A stretch of DNA of 7,775 nucleotides. Source: Elioraea sp051860475 (GTDB taxonomy: Bacteria > Pseudomonadota > Alphaproteobacteria > Acetobacterales > Acetobacteraceae). Positions 1-5,962 of this stretch are shown here, in pieces. The stretch is from contig NZ_JBHYDW010000173.1 in assembly GCF_051860475.1 (NCBI RefSeq), positions 1-7,775 of the forward strand. The letters are read 5' to 3'. The position numbers and the translations under genes were made by a program. A model generated the notes under the pieces. It was not told where the DNA came from. It was given only the letters and a program-made list of their open reading frames with translations, and did no database searches. The number at the start of each line of letters is the position of its first letter. Position 1 is the stretch's first letter.

Positions 1-1
1 G

Positions 2-790
2 GGCCCGTCGATCGCCGGCGGGCTGGGGCGCGAGGGGTTGCAGCGCGCGATGAAGCCCGGGGCCGCGCGCAACGCGATCGACTGTGCGCTCTGGGATCTG
101 GAGGCCAAGCAGGCCGGCAAGCGCGTGTGGGAGCTGGCCGGACTGCCCGCGCCGAAGCCGCTGATCACCGCCTACACGCTCTCGGTGGACACGCCCGAGG
201 CGATGGGCGAGGCCGCCAAGGCCGCCGCCGACCGGCCGCTGCTCAAGCTCAAGCTCACCGGCGACGGGGCCGATGCCGAGCGCGTCGCGGCGGTGCGCGC
301 CAACGCGCCCGCGTCGCGCATCATCGTCGATGCCAACGAGGCGCTGACGCTGGAGGAGGCCGAGCGGATCGCGCCGCTGCTGGCCGAGGCGCGCGTGGAG
401 ATGCTCGAACAGCCGCTGCACGCGGACAAGGACGAGGCGCTGCGCGACCGGTCATTCCCGCTCCCGCTCGGCGCCGACGAGTCCTGCCACGATACCGCGA
501 CGCTGGACCGGCTCCAAGGGCTCTACCAGGTGGTGAACATAAAGCTCGACAAGACCGGCGGGCTGACCGAGGCGCTGCGGCTGAAGGCTGCCGCCGAGCG
601 GATGGGCTTCCGCGTGATGGTCGGCTGCATGATGGCAACCAGCCTATCGATGGCGCCGGCGCATCTGGTCGCGCAGGGTGCCGACTTCGTCGATATCGAC
701 GGGCCGCTCTGGATGGCGGCCGACCGCGATCCGGGGCTCCGTTACGAGGGCAGCCTTGTCCATCCGGCCGAGGCGGCGCTCTGGGGGTAA
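2..790 (+). CDS. dgcA: Dipeptide epimerase / N-acetyl-D-Glu racemase, 5' end cut off by window
   Basis: This is an enolase-superfamily enzyme of the muconate-lactonizing/dipeptide-epimerase group; such enzymes move a proton at the alpha carbon of an acylated amino acid or dipeptide. The frame is open from the first bases, so the true start lies upstream. About 262 residues are visible out of roughly 320 usual for the family. In the visible peptide the KxK catalytic motif is at residues 82-84 (LKLKLTGDG). The three acidic metal ligands are in IIVDAN (D110), EMLEQP (E136) and GADES (D159). The second catalytic lysine lies in NIKLDKTGG (about 179-187). The C-terminus (DIDGPLWMAADRDPGLRYEG) looks like alphaproteobacterial proteins called N-acetyl-D-Glu racemase DgcA, which act in D-glutamate breakdown. 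That assignment is from memory of the family; L-Ala-D/L-Glu epimerase activity is the main alternative. It is probably cytoplasmic. It converges with the DM13 gene, with only four bases between stop codons. Confidence 0.85.
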   Translation, partial: GPSIAGGLGREGLQRAMKPGAARNAIDCALWDLEAKQAGKRVWELAGLPAPKPLITAYTLSVDTPEAMGEAAKAAADRPLLKLKLTGDGADAERVAAVRANAPASRIIVDANEALTLEEAERIAPLLAEARVEMLEQPLHADKDEALRDRSFPLPLGADESCHDTATLDRLQGLYQVVNIKLDKTGGLTEALRLKAAAERMGFRVMVGCMMATSLSMAPAHLVAQGADFVDIDGPLWMAADRDPGLRYEGSLVHPAEAALWG

Positions 791-794
791 CGGG

Positions 795-1295
795 TCAGCG
801 CACCGCGGCAGCCGCGCGCGCGAGATCGGCGGGCGAGATCAGCACCGAGAACTGCCGGCACCAGATCACCACGCTCGGATAGCGCGCGAGGTCCGTGCCG
901 GGTGGGATCGCGTAGCGCTGGCTGCCCTGGAAGGCCCGCAGCCGGCCGAGATCGACGAATTCGGCGTTGCGCACGTCGGCCGACCGCCGCACCTCCGGCT
1001 GCGCGACCAGATAGACATGATAGAGCGGGCCAGGTCCGACGTCGAAATCGGCTTCGAGGAACACCGACCGTTCGGTGACCGTCACGCGGCCGCTGCCGTA
1101 GTGCACCGGATCGGACGGGTCCGCGTGGATGAAGGTGCCGGTGGCGACAGCGCGCGCGCGTTCGGCCTCGGCGAGGGTTTCCATCGCCGGCGGCGGCGGG
1201 AACAGGAAGGGGAAGGCGAAGATGCCGATCGCGAATCCCGCGCCAGCGCCGAGCACGCCGCCGATCAGGAAGGCGAGGATGGTGAAGCGGCGCAT
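795..1295 (-). CDS. DM13 domain protein with N-terminal membrane anchor
   Basis: The protein has 166 residues. Residues 4-32 form one hydrophobic glycine-rich segment, either a membrane anchor or an uncleaved signal, followed by a proline stretch (FPPPPA). The rest, about 50-162, matches the DM13 domain: GTF(I)HADPSDPVHYGSG near its start, a central FLEADFDVGPGPLYHVYLV, then FVDLGRL, FQGSQRYAIP, and SVVIWCRQFSVLISPADL with the near-invariant cysteine (C146). DM13 domains are predicted to be extracytoplasmic redox or electron-transfer modules with that cysteine as the key residue; actual activity is unproven for most members. The ATG at 1295 is preceded by GGAGG at 1304-1308 (complement) with an 8-base spacer, which decides the start. 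The frame stays open upstream to about 1814, but that stretch is arginine/proline-rich shadow of the hydrolase gene. It is divergent from the hydrolase, with a 113-base gap that should hold both promoters. Confidence 0.85.
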   Translation of the reverse strand: MRRFTILAFLIGGVLGAGAGFAIGIFAFPFLFPPPPAMETLAEAERARAVATGTFIHADPSDPVHYGSGRVTVTERSVFLEADFDVGPGPLYHVYLVAQPEVRRSADVRNAEFVDLGRLRAFQGSQRYAIPPGTDLARYPSVVIWCRQFSVLISPADLARAAAAVR

Positions 1296-1408
1296 CGCGA
1301 TGGCCTCCGCGCGGGTTCCGGCTCGCTCGGGCTTCGACGCGGCTCTGCCGCGGGTTACGCGCGGGGACGTGCGTTGACCGGTGCGGCGCCGGCGGCGATG
1401 CGGGAGCG

Positions 1409-2323
1409 ATGCCGGCCCGCCGCACGCTGCTCCATGCCTCCGCCCTGACGCTGCTCGCCGTGCCGGGATGCGGCGGCGCAAGCCTCGCCGATCATGGGCT
1501 CGCGGCGCTGAACGCGCTCTCCGCCGCGCCGCCCGAACCGGCGGTGGCGGATGCCGCCTTCGGACCTCACCCGCGCCAGCGCCTCGACGTGTTCGCGCCA
1601 CGGGGGGCCACGGCTGCGCCCGCGGTGGTGTTCTGGTATGGCGGCGGCTGGTCGTCCGGGGCACGCGGGCAGTACCGGTTCGTCGCCGGCGCGCTGGCCC
1701 GGCGGGGTCTTGCGACCGTGCTGCCGGACTACCGGCTGTTCCCCGAGGCCGCGTGGCCCGCCTATCCGCAGGACGGCGCGGCCGCTGTCGCGTGGGTCCG
1801 CGCCAACGCGGCACGGATCGGCGTCGATCCGGGGCGGATCGCGCTCGCCGGCCACTCGGCCGGGGGCCACATCGCGCTTACGCTCGCGCTCGATCCGCGC
1901 TGGCTCGGAGCGCACGGAATCGCGCCGCGCGATCTTGCCGGGGTCGTCTCGATCGCGGGGGTGACGGGCGTCGAGCCGCTCCGGGGCGCGCCCTACGATG
2001 CGATCTTCGCCGCCGCCGACCCGGCGGACGCGCATCGTCCGGTGGCGCTGGCCGCGCGCCATGCCGGGGGTGCGCCGCCGATCACGCTGGTCGCGGCCGA
2101 GGGCGACACGCTGGTCACGCCGCGCAACTCGGCGCGCCTCGTCGAGGCCATCCGCGCCGGCGGCGGCGAAGCCGAGCTCCTGCTCCGCGCCGATGCGGGC
2201 CACATGACCGTGGTGCTCGCGCTGACCACGTCTCTCGCCGCCGACACGGCGGTCGTCGAGGCCATCGCACGGGCGGCCGGAGCGGCCTCCGGCCCGTCGG
2301 GCGCGGCTCCGGGGCGGCCGTGA
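1409..2323 (+). CDS. Alpha/beta hydrolase (esterase-like), probable lipoprotein
   Basis: A 304-residue serine hydrolase of the alpha/beta fold, esterase/carboxylesterase type. The nucleophile elbow is GHSAGGH with Ser150. The likely acid is Asp233 (AAEGDTLVTP) and the likely base His265 (DAGHMT). The oxyanion-hole motif usually written HGGGW is here YGGGW (residues 77-81), a variant also seen in related esterases. PDYRLFPE (107-113) is the typical following strand. The N-terminus (MPARRTLLHA, then a hydrophobic run ending VPGC at 18-21) looks like a lipoprotein signal with acceptor Cys21, though Pro at -2 is unusual; if so the enzyme is tethered in the periplasm. The start ATG has a GGGAG at 1402-1406, closer to the start than ideal, so the exact start is likely but not certain. 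The C-terminal end is low-complexity Ala/Gly/Pro. Substrate unknown; it probably acts on short-chain or aryl esters. Confidence 0.86.
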   Translation: MPARRTLLHASALTLLAVPGCGGASLADHGLAALNALSAAPPEPAVADAAFGPHPRQRLDVFAPRGATAAPAVVFWYGGGWSSGARGQYRFVAGALARRGLATVLPDYRLFPEAAWPAYPQDGAAAVAWVRANAARIGVDPGRIALAGHSAGGHIALTLALDPRWLGAHGIAPRDLAGVVSIAGVTGVEPLRGAPYDAIFAAADPADAHRPVALAARHAGGAPPITLVAAEGDTLVTPRNSARLVEAIRAGGGEAELLLRADAGHMTVVLALTTSLAADTAVVEAIARAAGAASGPSGAAPGRP

Positions 2324-2353
2324 CGCGCATCATCACCTGATCCGGCTGCCCCG
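2310..2353. terminator. Hairpin between convergent genes, candidate terminator
   Basis: CGGGGCGGCCG at 2310-2320 pairs over all 11 positions (one G-U pair) with CGGCTGCCCCG at 2343-2353, across a 22-base loop. The left arm covers the last codons of the hydrolase gene and its stop lies in the loop; the right arm lies just before the end of the convergent solute-binding gene. There is no T tract on either side, so it would be a weak or factor-dependent terminator. Pairing is slightly better in the plus-strand transcript; the minus-strand copy has one A-C mismatch. Confidence 0.4.
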
Positions 2354-2370
2354 CCCGATCGGCATCGGCG

Positions 2371-3351
2371 CTACTCGATCCTGATGTCCGCCTCGCGGAT
2401 CAGGGTCGTCCACTTGCGCCGCTCCGCCGCGAAGAACGCGGCGAACTCGTCCGGCGTCATCGGCCGCGGCTCGGCGGCGAAGGACAGGATGCGCTCGCGG
2501 ATCGCCGGCTCGCGCAGCACCGCGCCAATCTCGGCCGAGAGCCGCTCGACGATCGGGCGCGGCGTGCCGGCGCGAACGAACACACCCTGCCAGTCGAGCG
2601 CCTCGAAGCCGGGCAGCGTGTCGGCGATCGGCGGCACGTCGGGCAGGGCGGCGAGCGGTCCGGTGCCGGTGTGGCCGAGCGCGCGGACCCGGCCGGCCAG
2701 CACATGCCCGGTCTGACCGGAGGCGCTGCCGAACACGAACGGCACGTTGCCGGCGATCACATCGGCGATCGCCGGGCCGCCGCCGCGATAGGGGATGTGG
2801 TTCAGCGTGATGCCGGCGGCGCGCGCGAACAGCACCATCGAGAGATGCTGGTTCGAGCCGTTGCCCGACGACGCCCAATCCACCCCGCCGGGCTTTGCCT
2901 TCGCCATGGCGATCACGTCGGCGACGCTGCGCACGGGCACGTCGGGGTGCGCGAGCAGCAGGTTGGGGAAGGTGACGATCAGGGTGACGGGCGTGAAGTC
3001 GCGGTCGACGTCGAACGGCAGGGAGCGGAACAGCGCCGGGTTCACGCCGATCGCCGCGGCGTCGTGCAGCACGGTGTAGCCGTCGGCGGGTGCCTGGGCG
3101 ACCGCGGCCTCGCCGATCGTGCCGGTGGCGCCGCCGCGGTTGTCGATCACGATCGGCTGGCCGAGCCGCTCGGCGACGCGCGGGTAGATGATGCGCGCCA
3201 TGGTGTCGGAGCCGCCGCCCGGCGGATAGGGCACCACCATGCGGATCGGGCGCGAGGGCCACGCGGACTGGGCGCGCGCGGTGCCGAGGCCGAGTGCGAG
3301 CGCCGGGGCGGCGAGCAGGAACGCCCGGCGACGGGTGGAGATCGGGGTCAT
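2371..3351 (-). CDS. Bug-family (TctC-like) tripartite tricarboxylate transporter substrate-binding protein
   Basis: A 326-residue periplasmic solute-binding protein of the Bug/TctC family, which binds small carboxylates and related compounds. The N-terminus has a twin-arginine-type signal (RRAFLL at 8-13, cleavage likely after ARA at 27). Mature-protein landmarks are WPSRPIRMVVPYPPGGGSD (31-49), IVIDNRGGATGTIG (67-80), ADGYTVL (89-95), and the ligand-loop motif PYRGGGPAIAD (187-197). Length is normal for the family. An ideal GGGAGG (complement of 3358-3363) stands six bases before the ATG. No TctA or TctB membrane genes are in the window, which is common: Bug proteins are often orphan and may share a permease or serve in sensing. 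It lies 67 bases downstream of the GntR gene on the same strand, so the two may be cotranscribed or the gene may have its own promoter in the AT-rich spot at 3424-3460. Ligand not predictable from sequence. Confidence 0.93.
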   Translation of the reverse strand: MTPISTRRRAFLLAAPALALGLGTARAQSAWPSRPIRMVVPYPPGGGSDTMARIIYPRVAERLGQPIVIDNRGGATGTIGEAAVAQAPADGYTVLHDAAAIGVNPALFRSLPFDVDRDFTPVTLIVTFPNLLLAHPDVPVRSVADVIAMAKAKPGGVDWASSGNGSNQHLSMVLFARAAGITLNHIPYRGGGPAIADVIAGNVPFVFGSASGQTGHVLAGRVRALGHTGTGPLAALPDVPPIADTLPGFEALDWQGVFVRAGTPRPIVERLSAEIGAVLREPAIRERILSFAAEPRPMTPDEFAAFFAAERRKWTTLIREADIRIE

Positions 3352-3418
3352 GGCGGTCCTCCCGTTGTGGTTGGGCGTGGGCGCCGTGCCCGTCCGCCGT
3401 GAGCCGCAGCCTCGGATG

Positions 3419-4390
3419 TCAGGGCGACTTATGCAAGTCCAAAATACAATCTTTGGCGTCCCCGCCCTTCGCGCCCGCCGACCCTCCGATCGCGCCGGCG
3501 CGCGCCTCGTACGACCGGTGCAGATGCGCCCGCATGAGCCCCGCGGCGGCCTCGCGCTCGTCCTGCTCCAGGAGGTCGAGAATGCGGAGATGCTCTCCCG
3601 CCATGCGCGCGAGCCGCTCGGTGTCGCCGTAGAGCCGGTACTCCACCAGGCGGCGCAGCCGGTTCACCCGGCGCAGCCCCTCGAGCAGGAGCGGGTTGCC
3701 GGCGAGCCCGATCAGCGCCTCGTGGAAGCCCGAGGTGACCGCGAACAGCACGGCGCGCGAGAGCCGGTGCACCGCGTCGCCGAGCAGCGCCTCCTGCTCG
3801 GCGCGCAGCCGCCGGTACACGGCGGGATCGGGGTGGAATCCGGGTTCCAGCATGGCGGCCGGCTCGATGATCAGCCTGTAGCGGTAGCCGGCCGTGTAGG
3901 CCTCGGGCGAGTCGATCACCGGCGGGAAGCCCCAGCCGCGCCCGGGCAGGCGCTCTGCCCAGCCCTCGGCCTCGGCCCGGCCGAGCAGCCCGAGCAGCCG
4001 CCCGCGCGCGACCGCGTAGCGTCGCGCGAGCGCCCGCGCGCTGACCCGCGGCGGCACGGCGCCGGCGAGCCGGTCCTCGACCAGGCGCTGGTAGAGCGCC
4101 TCGTCCGGCTCCGGCGCGGGCTGGGCCAGCGCGGGCGCGGGCAAGGCGGCGGCGTCGCACGCAAGGAAGAAGCCCCGGTTCGGCCGACGCTCCACCACCC
4201 CCGAACCGGCGAGCAGCGCGAGCGCCTCGCGCACCGGGGAGCGGGAGACCTTCAGCCGGTCGGCGAGGGCCTGCTCGGCAAGGTGCGTCCCCCGCCGCAT
4301 CGCGCCGGCGCGCAGCTCGGCCAGGATCCGCTCGGCGAGGCGCTGTGCGAGCCGCGGGGAAGCGGCGGCACAGGGTGGGGTCAATTGCAT
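3419..4390 (-). CDS. GntR-family regulator, FCD type, with apparent second winged-helix region
   Basis: A 323-residue transcription regulator. Residues 11-76 are a clear GntR winged helix-turn-helix (LAEQALADRLKVSRSPVREAL, then the wing GVVERRPNRGFFL). Residues 96-157 look like a second, diverged winged-helix: LYQRLVEDRLAG, a helix pair around ARALARRYAVARGRLLGLL, and a wing-like GWAERLPGRGWGF. Residues 163-297 are the all-helical FCD ligand domain with FHEALIGLAGNPLLLEGLRRV, His267 and His289. The spacing of H223, H267 and H289 fits the metal-binding histidines of FCD proteins, but the acidic ligand usually four residues before the first His is Thr219. The extra block makes it about 80 residues longer than usual FCD regulators. 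It is divergent from the dehydrogenase with 52 bases between starts, so it probably controls that operon and the Bug gene. The last codons (about 311-323) are unusually AT-rich and may double as a control site. The ATG at 4390 is the first in frame. Confidence 0.9.
   Translation of the reverse strand: MQLTPPCAAASPRLAQRLAERILAELRAGAMRRGTHLAEQALADRLKVSRSPVREALALLAGSGVVERRPNRGFFLACDAAALPAPALAQPAPEPDEALYQRLVEDRLAGAVPPRVSARALARRYAVARGRLLGLLGRAEAEGWAERLPGRGWGFPPVIDSPEAYTAGYRYRLIIEPAAMLEPGFHPDPAVYRRLRAEQEALLGDAVHRLSRAVLFAVTSGFHEALIGLAGNPLLLEGLRRVNRLRRLVEYRLYGDTERLARMAGEHLRILDLLEQDEREAAAGLMRAHLHRSYEARAGAIGGSAGAKGGDAKDCILDLHKSP
3424..3460 (-). promoter_or_regulatory. AT-rich site with inverted repeat ahead of the Bug gene
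   Basis: A short AT-rich island within otherwise GC-rich DNA, overlapping the 3' end of the regulator gene and 75-110 bases before the Bug start. It holds a GACTT-ATGC-AAGTC inverted repeat (3426-3439) and, on the minus strand, TTGTATTTTGGA (3438-3449). It could be a promoter or operator for the Bug gene. I could not fit a convincing -35/-10 pair, so the call rests on base composition, the repeat and position only. Confidence 0.3.
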
Positions 4391-4442
4391 CTTGGCATCC
4401 TATACGACTATGGTCTGGCGCGCATCGTCCAGGAGACCGCCC
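4391..4442. promoter_or_regulatory. Divergent intergenic control region, regulator / dehydrogenase
   Basis: These 52 bases lie between the start codons of the GntR regulator (-) and the dehydrogenase (+), so both promoters and probably an operator must lie here or in the gene ends. The core ATCCTATACGACTATGG (4397-4413) is distinctly AT-richer than its surroundings. AGGAG at 4431-4435 is the dehydrogenase ribosome-binding site, seven bases before its ATG. GntR regulators commonly bind and autoregulate at such divergent regions. No exact palindrome is visible. Confidence 0.45.
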
Positions 4443-5534
4443 ATGCCCGACCCGATCGAGATCCTCGTCCTGCCGGGCGACGGGATCGGTCCCGAGATCA
4501 CCCAAGTGGTCGAGGACGTGCTGCGCCTCGCCGACCGCCGCTTCGGCCTCGGACTCAGGCTCACCCGAATGGAGGTCGGCCTCGCGGCCCACGCGGTGCA
4601 CGGCTCGACCCTGCCGGACGCGGTGATCGCGGCCGCCGAGGCGGCCGACGGGATCGTGCTCGGCCCGGCCGAGATGACCTCCTATCCGCCGCGCGAGCAG
4701 GGCGGGATCAGCGTGCCGGGCACGCTGCGCAAGCGGCTCGATCTCTACGCCAATATCCGCCCGGCGCGCGCCCGGCCCGGCCTGCCGCAGCCGCCGGCGC
4801 CGATGGACCTCGTGATCGTGCGCGAGAACACCGAGGGCTTTTACGCCGACCGCAACATGTTCGCCGGCATCGCCGAGTTCATGCCGACCGAGGACGTGGC
4901 GCTGTCGGTGCGCCGGATCACCGCGCGCGCCTCGCGCCGGATCGCGCGCGTCGCCTTCGAGATGGCCCGCGCCCGCCGCCGCCGCGTCGCGGTGGTGCAG
5001 AAGAAGCATGTGCTCCAGCTCACCGACGGGCTGTTCGTCCGCGAGGTCGAGGCGGTGGCGGCCGAGTTCCCCGACGTCGCGCTGGAGAGCGTGACCGTGG
5101 ATGCGATGGCCGCAGCGCTCTACCGCCACCCGGACCGGTTCGATATCGTGCTCACGACCAACATGTTCGGCGACATCCTGTCGAACCTGACCGCCGAGAT
5201 GAGCGGCGGGCTCGGGCTGTCGGCGGCGCTCAATGCCGGCGAGCGGCATGCCGCGGCGAACGCGGGGCATGGCTCGGCGCCTGACATCGCGGGCCAGGAC
5301 AAGGCCAACCCCTGTTCGCTGGTGCTGTCCTCGGCCATGCTCGTGGACTGGATCGGCCGCCGGCGCGGCTGCGTGGAGTGCGTGGCCGCCGCCGGTGCAA
5401 TCGAGGCCGCGGTGGATGAGCTGCTCGCGAGCCCGGCGACGCGCACGGCCGATCTTGGCGGCGCGCTTGGCACAAGGGCGTTCGGCGCGGCGCTGGTGCG
5501 GCGGCTAGGGACAGCGGAGGAGCGTGCGGCGTGA
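4443..5534 (+). CDS. Isocitrate/isopropylmalate-family NAD-dependent beta-decarboxylating dehydrogenase
   Basis: 363 residues, normal for the family, which oxidises and decarboxylates (2R,3S)-type 2-hydroxyacids such as isopropylmalate, isocitrate, homoisocitrate, malate or tartrate. Visible motifs: GDGIGPEI (12-19), LRKRLDLYANIRP (95-107, substrate arginines R96 and R106), VRENTEGFYADR (127-137, R128 and Tyr134), QKKHV with catalytic Lys187, D220, NMFGDILSN (240-248) and GHGSAPDIAGQDKANP (275-290). D281-I282 is the NAD-type pair; NADP enzymes have Lys-Tyr there. The helix that reads the substrate side chain (GGISVPGTLRK) matches neither the leucine-pathway nor the isocitrate consensus. The metal-site residue that is usually Asp is Asn248, and the Asn after the catalytic Lys is His189. 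I therefore do not call it leuB or icd. AGGAG seven bases before the ATG at 4443 decides the start; an earlier in-frame ATG at 4392 lacks one and would overlap the promoter region. It heads a two-gene operon with the VOC gene. Confidence 0.88.
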   Translation: MPDPIEILVLPGDGIGPEITQVVEDVLRLADRRFGLGLRLTRMEVGLAAHAVHGSTLPDAVIAAAEAADGIVLGPAEMTSYPPREQGGISVPGTLRKRLDLYANIRPARARPGLPQPPAPMDLVIVRENTEGFYADRNMFAGIAEFMPTEDVALSVRRITARASRRIARVAFEMARARRRRVAVVQKKHVLQLTDGLFVREVEAVAAEFPDVALESVTVDAMAAALYRHPDRFDIVLTTNMFGDILSNLTAEMSGGLGLSAALNAGERHAAANAGHGSAPDIAGQDKANPCSLVLSSAMLVDWIGRRRGCVECVAAAGAIEAAVDELLASPATRTADLGGALGTRAFGAALVRRLGTAEERAA

Positions 5535-5911
5535 GCGGAATCCGGATCGACCATCTGCACATCAAGAGCCGCGAGCCGGAGGCGGCGGCCGCGTTCTACG
5601 TGCGCGCCTTCGGTGCGCGCGAGACCGGCCGTCAATCCGTGCCCGCGGGGGTGCGGATCGTGCTCGATCTGGACGGATTGGCGCTGTTCGTGGAGTCCGT
5701 GCCGGAGGGGACACCCGGCGTACCCGCAGCACCGTATCGCGGGCTCGAACATCTCGGACTGGCGGTGGACGATCTCGACGCGCTGCTTGCCGATCTCGCG
5801 AGCAAGGGGATTGCGCTGGAAGCGCCGCCGTCATCGCCTCGGCCCGGCGTTCGGATCGCCTTCGTCAAGGCACCGGACGGCGCCCGCGTGGAGATCCTGG
5901 AACGCAAGTGA
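5531..5911 (+). CDS. VOC-family protein (glyoxalase/dioxygenase fold)
   Basis: A 126-residue single-module member of the vicinal oxygen chelate superfamily, starting with GTG whose bases overlap the dehydrogenase stop (GTGA, 5531-5534). GGAGGAG at 5516-5522 is eight bases before the start. The fold pattern is visible: IDHLHI at 6-11 with the first metal His (H8), REPEAAAAFYVRAFGA as the first helix, FVES with possible ligand E55, EHLGLAVDDLDALLADLASKGI (73-94) with H74, and the closing DGARVEILER with E121. Members include lyases, isomerases, ring-cleaving dioxygenases and resistance proteins, so the reaction is open; a metal-dependent step on a hydroxy- or keto-acid made or used by the coupled dehydrogenase is an inference from the operon. 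It is probably cytoplasmic. The C-terminus is natural for the family, so the gene is complete even though the sequence changes character a few bases after its stop. Confidence 0.85.
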   Translation: MSGIRIDHLHIKSREPEAAAAFYVRAFGARETGRQSVPAGVRIVLDLDGLALFVESVPEGTPGVPAAPYRGLEHLGLAVDDLDALLADLASKGIALEAPPSSPRPGVRIAFVKAPDGARVEILERK

Positions 5912-5916
5912 GAGCC

Positions 5917-5931
5917 GGGGGGGGGGGGGGG
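5917..5931 (+). repeat. Homopolymer run of 15 G
   Basis: Fifteen consecutive G, six bases after the VOC stop codon and directly before sequence that reads as the interior of an AsmA-type protein. No other mononucleotide run of this length is in the window. Such a tract can be a slippage-prone phase-variation site, but it is also a known artefact of two-colour short-read sequencing and a common place for false joins in assemblies. Confidence 0.95.
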
Positions 5932-5962
5932 CGGCGCGATCCGCCCAACCGATGCGACCATC

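Noticed and set aside
1374..1402. TTGACC at 1374 as a -35 box for the hydrolase gene
   Set aside because: The matching -10 position reads GATGCG, which is poor, and the transcript would start on the start codon. Not strong enough to list as a promoter.
1296..1814. N-terminal extension of the DM13 protein to give 339 residues
   Set aside because: The extra part is Arg/Pro-rich and antisense to the hydrolase. The ATG at 1295 has a good ribosome-binding site followed directly by a hydrophobic anchor.
4392..4442. Earlier ATG start (4392) for the dehydrogenase
   Set aside because: No ribosome-binding site, it would occupy the divergent promoter region, and family proteins begin close to the GDGIGPEI motif, as they do from 4443.
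3429..5270. Long open frame on the minus strand (about 613 codons) across the regulator and dehydrogenase genes
   Set aside because: Its translation is Arg/Ala/Gly/His-rich without family motifs, and it lies over genes with clear conserved motifs in other frames. It is a usual antisense shadow in very GC-rich DNA.
3239..5284. Plus-strand open frame of about 680 codons through the antisense of the regulator
   Set aside because: It crosses a gene boundary and a promoter region, has no domain signature, and is compositionally biased.
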